DNA of 64,000 nt from assembly GCA_038380435.1 (NCBI GenBank), contig JAWZYU010000013.1, positions 11,297,901 to 11,361,900 on the forward strand, written 5' to 3'. Position numbers and translations under genes: made by a program. Numbering within the stretch: position 1 is the stretch's first letter; the number at the start of each line of letters is the position of its first letter. Below the pieces are notes generated by a model. That model saw only the letters and a list, made by a program, of their open reading frames with translations, ran no database searches and was not told where the DNA came from. Of this stretch, positions 55,861 to 64,000 are shown one piece after another. The stretch comes from Ryuthela nishihirai. Taxonomy: Eukaryota > Arthropoda > Arachnida > Araneae > Heptathelidae.

Positions 55861-56280
55861 CTTCATCAGAATCTCGAAAAAATTATTCATATATTCTGAT
55901 GAAGTTAAAGGTCCTACATTAATTTCTGCTTTCCTTTGGTAACCCCCCCCCCCCCCCCAAGAAATTCTTCATTATCAGAGTCAATGAAATATTTCTCAAA
56001 AAAGTCCCAGTTCTCTGGAGTAACTTTCGTGAGCAATTGGCTTCAGAAACATGACAGTATATCCATCGCATATATATATATACATACCTGTCCCTTGATT
56101 CACATGGTTTCAATTTTACATGGTAAAAATTATGCAACCAGGTTTTACATGATAGGGATTGAGAATTTTTTTATGTAGATATAATACATATTATGAAGCA
56201 GCAGAGGAATAAAATCAAACAAGATAATTAGACTGTCATCCCAAAATAAAAATCAACTAAATAGTTCTAATTGATATATA
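55861..56280. other. C-run and Tigger/pogo-like end
   Basis: A 16-base C-run at 55,944-55,959. At 56,084-56,135, TACATACCTGTCCCTTGATT, CACATGGTTTCAATTTTACA resembles one end of a pogo/Tigger-like element. A related opposite end is near 61,249-61,325. Confidence 0.4.
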
Positions 56281-56288
56281 TTGCTCGA

Positions 56289-56695
56289 TATAGAAAATGC
56301 CACACCAAGAAGTATTTGTTGGAGTGCCATGCGAATAGGTGGGTTGTGTTGACAGTTGGGTTATATAAATGGATGCAGTTGCGAACCAGTCACGTGATAT
56401 GTGAGGGAGCTAACAGGACAAAATGACTCAATGTAGCTAAGTTTGGTCATCATCACTTAAGCATGTGGACCACTGCATCGGAGTGATCTCAGCGGCAAAA
56501 ATACATGTATGGAGTGAGAATGCCTGGCCAACATCATGGGGAATCCTACCATCACACAGACACATTTACCAGAGGCTTCATCACAGGGCTACTTGTGGCT
56601 GATTGGTCCCTGCGTCGCATCATGGCAGAAATGCATCGGGATGCAACAACTATTTACATTCCTTCACGGTGTGGCATTTTCAATGTCAAGAAGTG
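56289..56695 (+). mobile_element. Short Tc1-like non-autonomous element
   Basis: Inverted ends share GAAAATGCCACACC (56,297 region and complement near 56,680). The interior keeps an HTH-like frame (TFTRGFITGLLVADWSLRRI, 56,565-56,640), typical of a Tc1 N-terminal half followed directly by the 3' end. It is an internally deleted derivative. Confidence 0.65.
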
Positions 56696-56768
56696 TAATT
56701 TATTTTCAAGAATAAACAGATAATGCTAAATTCCTATATTAATAAAACTGTCATCTGTAACAAATTAT

Positions 56769-57718
56769 ATAAATTTAATTTGTACACTAATTAAGCTGTA
56801 ACATTAAAATCCTCTATAACATTTCTCCAGTTAAATCAAGAGGAGTGCACCAGTTTAACATTTCTGAATTTAGTGGCTATAGGCATTGCCTCTTTGCCAA
56901 TTCATACATTTACAGCTAACATTATTCCTTAACCATTAACTTATGTCTTTGCAATAAGTGTCAAAGACATATTAACAGGAACATATTTAAATCTATTTAC
57001 CATTATTTTATAGGCTAGAACAGTTGCATTGGTGAAACAAGCGATGACATTTGCTTCATAAAGGGCGTATGCCAATGTCTTAAGTCCAAGGCAACCAGTC
57101 CTTTCTTAATTGCACAACACAATGATGTTATCAGACTAAGCATATATTTGGGATGTCCTTAGCTGTTATGCTTCTTCCCATTTGTAGATTGATGTTTGAA
57201 GTATTCCATGTTGTTAACCAGGTATTGATGACAAACATAGTAGGCCATTTCTCCACTACTGATGTAATAGTTGGCTCTTAATATATGTTAATCAATCTAT
57301 TTTAGCACACATCAAAGCATCCAACCGCTTTGAACTGTTTATGCAACCTGCAACCACCTTAGTTGATTAAAGAAACCTTGTCACCAATATCTTCGCTTAT
57401 TGTGCTGACAATGGCAAATTAGCTCAAATAAATCACTGGTGCACTTTCCTCAAGTTTTAAACTCATGAGGTATCACATTAAAATTTTAACTACCTAAATG
57501 AAACAACTAAATGTTCAAAACCATTGACCCTATCTGCTCCAGGGTGGTGGAGAGATGCGTTTCCTCATTACTCCTTCTTATGGCTTCATCAGGCTCAAGA
57601 TGTGCAAGTGAGTTACCCCGTTATATATATGTCTCATTGCCTACATCATACCAAGTGATTTATTCATAGTGGTTGTTGTGCCACGCTATGTAGTGTTGTT
57701 TGCATTATGCTTCTGATG
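56769..57718 (-). repeat. Penelope pLTR, inverted (left arm)
   Basis: On the minus strand this runs from CATCAGAAGCATAATGC (57,718) through AGTGTTGTTTGCATTATGC-related sequence to GTACAAATTAAATTTAT (56,769), collinear with the right arm. By eye, identity is high (roughly nine in ten). Confidence 0.88.
57552..57596 (-). ncRNA. Hammerhead-ribozyme-like core in left pLTR, degenerate
   Basis: On the minus strand: GAGC, CTGATGA (57,592-57,586), a variable stem II region, GAAAC (57,563-57,559), GCATC and TCTC. Stem I pairing seen on the right arm (GAGC/GCTC) is lost here by one base, so it is likely inactive. Confidence 0.45.
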
Positions 57719-58088
57719 CAACTATTAAATTAATTAATAATAATTATTAAATATTATAATATTCTATGAAATTTGTATACCTGACCCAAATAAAATTCTA
57801 AACAGGAAAGAACATTGGAAAAACATACAGATGTTATGAAACCAGAATGCATGAACATCAGAAAGATATTGAAAAACAAAACCCAAATACAGCCTTAACA
57901 CAAACGATCATAGAAAATAAAATTAAAATTGATAACATTAATTATAAAGCATTGGCAGCACCACACTCTAAATTTCAGCTCATGTATGCAGAGAAAGTAT
58001 GGATAAATTCACAAATATACAATGTATGCAACACAGAGATTCCACCCCTACCGGCGGCATGGAATCTCCTGTCTCCTGTCTGATGGAA
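57719..58088 (+). pseudogene. Penelope GIY-YIG endonuclease C-terminal fragment
   Basis: The in-frame reading from 57,802 to 58,083 is NIGKTYRCYETRMHEHQKDI, EKQNPNTALTQTIIEN, IDNINYKALAAP, LMYAEKVWINSQIYNVC and IPPLPAAWNLLSPV before a TGA. This matches the second half of Penelope GIY-YIG domains (xVGxTxRxxxTRxxEHxxD, N.ALA.H, E.WxIN, xxPxxW). A TAA at 57,799 marks the upstream break. The domain would nick target DNA for priming. Here it lacks the first GIY motif. Confidence 0.8.
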
Positions 58089-58180
58089 CATCAGAAGTAT
58101 AATGCAAACAACACTACATAATGTGGCGAACGACCACTATGCATAAATCACATGGTATGACATAAGCAACGAGACTTATA

Positions 58181-59649
58181 CACAGGGTGATTCAAAACTC
58201 TTGGGCCAAACTTTAAGGGGTGATAGAACACACCTAAACAAGCACTTTTCGTCATACAATGCATGGTCAGAACTCAAGCAGTGAAGCGCTTTCCAGTGAA
58301 CACTTATAAGCGCTGGTTTTCGCACTTGTGGTTATTTCTACTGTGGATTGCAGAATGGATGGATTGTTTCACGAATCAGGAGAAGGCAGACATGCATTTC
58401 ACATACGGAGCTGCGGATGGGAATGCAAGGGAAGCCCAAAGACTGTACTGGAGCATTTTCCGACCAGACGCATGCCTGAATGTAAAACCTTTCAGTGATT
58501 GCACCGGTATCTGTGCGAAACAGGCTCCTTTGTCAGCGGCTTGCAGGATACAGGGCATGCAAGGAGTGTGAGGACGCCACGTGTTACAGAGAAAATTCTA
58601 TGTAGGTATGGAGATCGTCCCGAATGTAGCAGGCGAGCAATTTCCCATGCTGTAAGTGTGCCCCCAATCGATGGTGTGGCGAGTTCTATGAGACGAATGA
58701 TTACATCCCTACCATGCACAGAGGGTGCATGCCTTGACACCTGTAGATTATTGGCCTCATGTGGATTTTGCACAGTGGTTCCTGCAGCAGACTGCAGCAC
58801 AACTGGACTTTGATGCACATGTTTTATTCACTGACAAATGCACCTTTACACGTAAGGGAAATTTTAATAATCACAATTCACATGTGTGGGCCACCAGTAA
58901 TCCGCATGCCATATGTCCGCATTCATACCAGCAGCGTTTCTCCATAAATATTTGGGCTGGAAATCTCCATGACCATTTAATTGGCCCATAACTTATGTCA
59001 GTCAGCCCGACTGAAAGGGAGAATGTACTTTGTATTTTTACAATAAGTCTTGCCAGAATTACTGAACCCTGTTCCAGCAAACATTCAAACACGTATGTGG
59101 TTCCAACACGACGGAGTGCCACACCATTTCAGCGTGGATGTGTGGAACGCCTTGGATGCAACATTTCCAGGACGATGGATTGGTCGGGGTGTTCCCATTG
59201 CTTGGCCACCACGATCACCAAATCTCTCATGTCTGGACTTTTTCCTATGGGGCCATATGAAAAGCCCATATGTTAAAAGCATCTACAATAGCTCCATCGA
59301 TTCCAATGAGGACCTTGTTGCCAGGATTTCTATTGCTGCTGTACAAGAAATGCCTGGTGTATTCGCCCATGTGCGCCGATCACTATGTTGAAGGTGTGAA
59401 GCCTGCATTAATGTTGGCAGTCACTCTTTTGAGCAGTTTCTGCAATTTGTTCAATAAAATTCTGTACTTTCCGTTCTGTAATTTCTGCAATTGTTTCAAA
59501 CCTCTTCTGTCATTCTTGTGGTTCTTCATTTCCTGACACAGTAACTGCTAACCCCTAGCGCTTCATCGCTTGTTCCAACCATGCATCATATCATGAAAAG
59601 TGCTTGTTTAGGTGTGTTCTATCACCCCTTAAAGCTTTGAATCACCCTG
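58181..59649 (+). mobile_element. Mariner-type (IS630-Tc1-mariner) element with DUF4817-like HTH
   Basis: Ends CAGGGTGATTCAAA at both sides, with TA at 58179-58180 and 59650-59651. The transposase relic has an HTH (FTNQEKADMHFTYGAADGNA, 58,263-58,571) and HVLFTDKCTFTRKGNFN (58,725-58,991), where the first catalytic Asp is kept but followed by Lys. It continues with QQRFSINIWAG, MWFQHDGVPHHFSVDVWNAL and IAWPPRSPNLSCLDFFLWGH (59,050-59,391). At least two frameshifts make it inactive. The family is common in arthropods. Confidence 0.88.
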
Positions 59650-59678
59650 TATAATGGGGTAACTCACTTGCACATCTT

Positions 59679-59725
59679 GAGCCTGATGAAGCCGTAAGAA
59701 GGAGTAATGAGGAAACGCGTCGCTC
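59679..59725 (+). ncRNA. Hammerhead-ribozyme-like core in right pLTR
   Basis: Order of elements: stem I strand GAGC (59,679-59,682), CTGATGA (59,683-59,689), stem II region (59,690-59,711), GAAACGCGTC (59,712-59,721) with the GTC cleavage triplet, then stem I strand GCTC (59,722-59,725), perfectly complementary and directly adjacent. Stem III would be minimal, as known for Penelope-type hammerheads. Stem II pairing is not obvious, so activity is doubtful. Confidence 0.6.
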
Positions 59726-60541
59726 CACCACCCTGGAGCAGATAGGGCCAATGGTTTTAAACATTTAGTTGGTTCGTTTAGATAGTTAAAATTTTAATGT
59801 GACACCTCATGAGTTTAAAACTTGAGGAAAGTGCACCAGTGATTTATTTGAGCTAATTTGCCATTGTCAGCACAATAAGCGAAGATATTGGTGACAAGGT
59901 TTCTTTAATCAACTAAGGTGGTTGCAGGTTGCATAAACAGTTCAAAGCGGTTGGATGCTTTGATGTGTGCTAAAATAGATTGATTAACATCTATTAAGAG
60001 CCAACTATTACATCAGTAGTGGGGAAATGGCCTACTATGTTTGTCATCAATACCTGGTTAACAACATGGAATACTTCAAACATCAATCTACAAATGGGAA
60101 GAAGCATAACAGCTAAGGACATCCCAAATATATGCTTAGTCTGATAACATCATTGTGTTGTGCAATTAAGAAAGGACTGGTTGCCTTGGACTTAAGACAT
60201 TGGCATACGCCCTTTATGAAGCAAATGTCATTGCTTGTTTCACCAATGCAACTGTTCCAGCCTATAAAATAATGGTAAATAGATTTAAATATGTTCCTGT
60301 TAATATGTCTTTGACACTTATTGCAAAGACATAAGTTAATGGTTAAGGAATAATGTTAGCTATTAAGTATGAATTGGCAAAGAGGCAATGCCTATAGCCC
60401 CTAAATTCAGAAATGTTAAACTGATGCACTCCTCTTGATTTAACTGGAGATGTTATAGAGGATTTTATTGTTACAGCTTAATTCGTGTACAAATTAAATT
60501 TATCAATCTAGCTGTGTAGTTTATTATTTAACAAATTATAT

Positions 60542-60784
60542 TTAGATTCTTTCTCTAAAATTATATTCTTGCCATTGTAATGTAATCTGTCTTGCAGCAT
60601 CTTAATGAAATGAGGCCTGTTTTGAATCGGCAGCGAGATCTGATGTTTCTAGACTGAAATTTTCAGACTAGTAAAAACTGTGTTTTATCTCATTTTTAGC
60701 AATAAGGAGGAATTTGGGGGCTGTTATATAGGTTTAAATGCAGTTGAATCATAAGTACACTGCTTCATAAAATATTGTAAAAAA
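60542..60784. other. AT-rich sequence right of the Penelope insertion
   Basis: No feature recognised. Confidence 0.45.
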
Positions 60785-60985
60785 ATAAACAAATACCCCC
60801 TCAAGTAGCTGCTTTCCATAGTGGTCAGACAGGAGTCTGTAAGTTTACACAGCATAGTAGATGGTCTGTGAGGATGGCAGAAGTCAGCAGAAAAATAACA
60901 AATACTTCCATGCTTCACCCAGGGCTTGAGCCCATGTCCCTTTGATCAGTAGCTAAGCAGGCAACCACTCAGCCATGGGACAGCT
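60785..60985 (-). repeat. SINE2, nearly full-length copy
   Basis: Tail AACAAATACCCCCTCAAGTA, body GTGGTCAGACAGGAGTCTGT and head (complement) with GGGCTTGAGCCC as B-box-like and AACCACTCAGCCATGGGACA as A-box side. Confidence 0.85.
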
Positions 60986-61692
60986 TGAAACATCATAAAA
61001 ATACCAATTTTTACAAAATATAGCACTGAGTATTTTTCATGATCAAAAAGAAAAGTATGAGAAATTAATCTAAGCTTATCTGAATTATTGCAAATTAAGT
61101 AAAAAATAATGGTACATTAATATTTATTATTACTGCTGAACTGAAATTTGAGATTAATATGCATAAATAAAATTTACAATTGTTGTTTTATCCATAACAA
61201 GGAAGTTTTTTGGAACCTAACCCCCATTTTTCCATAAGTTGTTGTTTTTGATTTGCACGGTTTCAATTTACATGGTGATTTCCCAGAGCCTATCTATCAT
61301 TCAAATCAAGGGATAAGTGTATAAATAAATGTATTTAAATATAATATTTGAAAAGCTAAGTATCTATATAATTAAAAATAATCAAATATTTAACAGAAAA
61401 AGCCTTAATTTTGAAAGTTAGCATAAAAATCTGCAATAGGCATCACTTTAATTGCAGAACAAAAACTTTGATTTATAATGTTCTTTTTGAAAATGTAACT
61501 TAGAAATTGTAACCATCTGAAAAAAAAAAACACCAGAAACAAATGAAATACTAATAAAAGAAATCAATAAATAAGAAATTAATTCTAAATGCAAAAGGTT
61601 GCAATTTAAAGCAAGTAGGCAGATGCATGTCTTCACAGTGACTTTGAATAAAAGTTTTATTGAACACACATTTTCCATTAAAATGATATTTG
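60986..61692. other. AT-rich sequence with a Tigger/pogo-like end
   Basis: At 61,249-61,325, GATTTGCACGGTTTCAATTT and CAAATCAAGGGATAAGTGTA resemble the terminus near 56,084. The rest is featureless. Confidence 0.4.
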
Positions 61693-61795
61693 AGTTGTTT
61701 TACATCTGAGTGGCACTTTTTCCCACACAATGGGGACCCTAAGGGCTCAGAGAAGGTTTGGGGGAGGGGGCCCATGGAACAGCTGTTGGGAACCT
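61693..61795 (-). repeat. SINE1 3' fragment joined to RTE
   Basis: TTGAGTTGTTTTACATCTGA, GTGGCACTTTTTCCCACACA and GGAACAGCTGTTGGGA match the antisense SINE1 3' region. The copy stops at about 61,791 and RTE RT sequence begins at once. Confidence 0.8.
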
Positions 61796-62323
61796 ACTGA
61801 ACCCTATTTTTAAAACAGGTGATTGCAGTTCTTGTGATAACTATAGGGGCATCAGCCTACTTTCTGTTCTAGGTAAAGTTATTTGCATGATTGTGCTTAA
61901 TGGAATGAAGAATCTGGTTTACAAGCAATTGTGTGATGAGCAATGTGGATTCAGAAGTAGTAGTGGATGTGTAGATCAGATATTTTCAATCAGCAGATTC
62001 TTGAGAAATGTTTAAGAGTTTCAGAAACCTTTGGTTGCTAACTTTGTTGATTTCAAAAAGGCTTTCGACTCTGTTGATCATCATAATTTGTGGTTGATTG
62101 TGAGATCATATGGCACACCAGACAAGTTAGTTAACATAATGAAAGCCCTTTATAGTAACACTGAGTCATGTGTGAGCATTGGTAAAGCTTGTAGCAATTG
62201 ATTTAGCATTGCTTCTGGTGTTTGATAAGGGTGCTTTTGTCTCCTTTCCTCTTTAGTTTTGTTACTGATTATGCATAATTTTCTGCAAGGTGAAGATTTT
62301 GGCCATGAATAGTCAGTCTAGAG

Positions 62324-62524
62324 CAGTGGTTCTCAACCTTTTATGCTTCATGTACCCCCTGAAAATGTGTATGTAACTGGTGTACCCCTTACATAGATAG
62401 ATTAAATTATAGTTTTAGTATAATAATGCCAACTTAGTGACTTTGTTACTACATCTAGCGATCTTTGAGCTCTCATGGCGTACTACAAAAAATTTTACTG
62501 TGTACCCCACATTGAGAACCCCTG
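62324..62524. mobile_element. hAT MITE (family hAT-1), 201 bp
   Basis: Ends CAGTGGTTCTCAACC and, reversed, CAGGGGTTCTCAATG. Flanks GTCTAGAG (62316-62323) and GTCTAAAG (62525-62532) differ by one base. Same subterminal sequence as 33,501-34,335. Confidence 0.9.
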
Positions 62525-63280
62525 GTCTAAAGATTTGTTGGAGCTGTTGGTGAGACTGGTAGCAGAATAAGCTTGGTGATTAATCGAGAGAAAACTAAAG
62601 TGATAAAAATTGGTCGGGCAGGTTGTGGTTCAGTTAATCTGAATGATTGAACCCTTGATCAATGTCTCAGTTCAATTATTTTCGGAGCTATATAACAGAT
62701 ATTGGCAATGTGCGGCATGAGAAAAACAGAAGAATAGAGATTGCTTCTGGGACTTTTAAGAATCTATAGAGTGTATGGAGTAATAGGCATATATACCTAA
62801 AGACTAAAATTAAGCTTTACAATAGTTTGGCCTTTGCTATGGTAGTGAAGATGGACCCTTTGTAAATACATCTAAAGGCTAAAATTAGCCTGTATAATAG
62901 TTTTGTTCTTTCTAGGTTAGCTATGGTAGTGAAACTTGGACCCTTTGTAAATAAGATAACAGGAAACTTGATGCCTTTGATCCTAGATGCTAATGCAGCA
63001 TCTTGGGCATTAGGTGGTTCATATTTGTTAGTAATGATGAGGTTAGGAAAAGGAGTCAGCAACTTCCTTTGAGCAATATATTGTGCAGTGAGATTGCATT
63101 GGTTTGGCCATGTTGCCTGTATGTAAAATTATAGATTAGCAAATAGGGTTATGAACAGTGCCAAAAGGCCTCAGAAAGACGAAAAGACCTAGGATGTGGG
63201 CAGACAATGACAAACAGGATATCGTTAGAATTAGTCTGCAGTGATCAGATGCAGCAGTAGCTGTAATTCAGGATAGACAT

Positions 63281-63557
63281 TCATTAATGTATCACAAGAA
63301 AATGTCCTGTACACAAGAACACTTGAAGTTAGTTGCAAAAAAAAAAAAAAAAATTTTTTGTCAGGAGAGGTCTGAATTTTTTTGCATTGTCATGAGAGGT
63401 TTGAATCCCCTCATGACAATATTCATGAGGGGATTCAAACCCATGCCTCCCAGAAGCATGCTGGGCATCAAAACTGCTAGATCACCAGAAGCTAACATTT
63501 TTTTTTCAATAATATGACATATAAGCATTCCTGCAATTCAATTTTCAACTAATTATA
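63281..63557 (-). repeat. SINE3: third tRNA-like SINE, with hairpin
   Basis: Exact 13-bp target duplications TCAGGATAGACAT (63268-63280 and 63558-63570) in RTE. On the minus strand, TGGTGATCTAGCAG and GGGTTTGAATCCCC are A/B-box-like, spaced as in a tRNA head. An A-run (63,337-63,353) follows the body. The B-box region has an inverted duplicate (63,398-63,441). Only one copy lies in the window, so family status is inferred. Confidence 0.65.
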
Positions 63558-63667
63558 TCAGGATAGACATGCGTAGAGAACTAAATTACACAGTTTTGTT
63601 TAGATCTCCTTAGCCCATGGTTGCATCAGGTGTATGTGTGTGACACTCAAGTTCTTCAGAAGGAAAT

Positions 63668-64000
63668 GTTGGGTTGGGTTGTTTTACCTCTGAGCGGCAC
63701 TTTTTTGCACACCATGGGCTAAATGGCCAGGTCACATGGACCCCGAAGGCTCAGAGAAGTTTGGGGGAGGGGACCCACTGGAACAGCTGTTGGGAGACAG
63801 ATGGTAGTCTCCCGTCAAGGCCATCCAGCGTGTTCTTTAACGTGCACAGGATATGGCTCTCCCGCACACGGGGCCACGGCTTAACGTCCCATTCGACGGA
63901 CGGCAGCCTTTCCAAGCCCATCAGTGTCCCTTACTGACCGTGGGCAGGGCAGGGAATTTTGCGGAGATAAATCTCAATGCTGACCCAGCTGGGACTCGAC
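63668..64000 (-). repeat. SINE1 copy, cut by window end
   Basis: Antisense SINE1: tail GTTGGGTTGGGTTGTTTTAC, body CACATGGACCCCGAAGGCTC … GGGGCCACGGCTTAACGTCC, up to CCCAGCTGGGACTCGA. It is very similar to the 39.4-kb copy. The head lies beyond 64,000. Confidence 0.9.

Larger units (their letters stand above)
58089..60503 (+). repeat. Penelope pLTR (right arm), split by mariner-type element
   Basis: Direct continuation of the ORF's 3' side: 58,089-58,180 (CATCAGAAGTATAATGCAAA …), then 59,652-60,503 (AATGGGGTAACTCACTTGCA … GTACAAATTAAATTTAT). The two parts join at a TA occupied by the mariner-type insert. Confidence 0.88.
56771..60528 (+). mobile_element. Penelope-like retroelement with inverted pLTRs
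   Basis: Bounded by exact 13-bp target duplications TAACAAATTATAT (56758-56770 and 60529-60541). The left arm 56,769-57,718 is an inverted copy of the right arm (58,089-58,180 plus 59,652-60,503), ~950 bp each. The 370-bp centre carries the end of a Penelope ORF (GIY-YIG). A mariner-type element interrupts the right arm. Penelope elements are known to have pLTRs in direct or inverted order, often 5'-truncated, and to carry hammerhead ribozymes in the pLTR. Both arms here have such a core. The RT is absent, so it is non-autonomous. Confidence 0.85.
61797..63630 (+). pseudogene. RTE LINE, RT half, decayed and interrupted
   Basis: Starts within RT (PIFKTGDCSSCDNYRGISLL, 61,758-62,015) and continues through LVANFVDFKKAFDSVDHHNL near 62,040 (motif A intact here: KAFDSVD). 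It then runs to the C-terminal part (LKTKIKLYNS, GSETWTLCK-like near 62,930) and the 3' end near 63,630 (AGCCCATGGTTGCATC). Stops, frameshifts, a deletion around motif C, a hAT MITE (62,324-62,524) and a SINE3 insert (63,281-63,557) disrupt it. A segment near 62,810-62,960 is partly duplicated. Confidence 0.85.

Noticed and set aside
61448..61678. Further dynein exon on the minus strand
   Set aside because: The frame has none of the residues expected upstream of RGSILYF (such as an EEFRPVA-like stretch) and is mostly hydrophobic low-complexity.
1..64000. Bacterial operon, restriction or defence system
   Set aside because: No long prokaryote-like ORFs, ribosome binding sites or operon spacing. 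The endonuclease-like domains belong to retrotransposons.

Overview
This window is animal (metazoan) nuclear DNA. It is AT-rich and consists mostly of transposable elements. The one host gene I can support is an outer-arm axonemal dynein heavy chain of the DNAH5/DNAH8 type on the minus strand. Five of its exons lie at 44,169-44,283, 37,935-38,125, 23,374-23,495, 12,663-12,778 and 8,364-8,640. They join in perfect phase into 273 codons and are separated by introns of about 6.0, 14.4, 10.6 and 4.0 kb. Large introns, tRNA-derived SINEs, many Tc1/mariner families, RTE and I/Jockey LINEs, Gypsy, Penelope, hAT and piggyBac elements point to an invertebrate. An arthropod, perhaps a chelicerate, is my guess, and it is not proven by the sequence.

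Layout. 1-8.3 kb: SINE1, a Tc1-like element carrying a hAT MITE, a second Tc1-like element with a 253-bp tandem duplication, RTE debris, a third Tc1-like element, then AT-rich DNA with diverged local repeats. 8.4-44.3 kb: dynein exons with introns full of Tc1-like elements, RTE fragments, an LTR-like element, a broken Gypsy element (gag, protease, RT, RNase H), SINE1 and SINE2 copies, an I/Jockey LINE, a nested Tc1-like element with a 1.0-kb retroposed insert, two hAT elements (one containing a restriction-like endonuclease ORF) and a small hAT MITE. 44.3-50 kb: the best preserved RTE element (endonuclease and RT, with a mutated catalytic box) and nested SINE1 copies. 50-56 kb: Tc1-like element, long-TIR MITE, minisatellite, RTE split by an LTR-like element, piggyBac relic. 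56-61 kb: a Penelope-like insertion with a 13-bp target duplication, two inverted ~950-bp pLTR arms with hammerhead-ribozyme-like cores, a GIY-YIG fragment, and a mariner-type element inside the right arm. 61-64 kb: a decayed RTE copy with a hAT MITE and a third SINE family inserted in it, and a SINE1 copy cut by the window edge.

How the parts relate. No transposon here looks autonomous: all reading frames are broken or lack catalytic residues. The insertions still carry clear target-site duplications, so the order of nesting can be read. hAT-type elements repeatedly show 8-bp duplications with TA in the middle. Retroposons show 10-14 bp duplications, and Tc1/mariner elements sit in TA. A recurring and less expected feature is a set of short-spacer, nearly perfect inverted repeats inside decayed elements. 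In three cases comparison with a sister copy or the element consensus suggests template-switch events.
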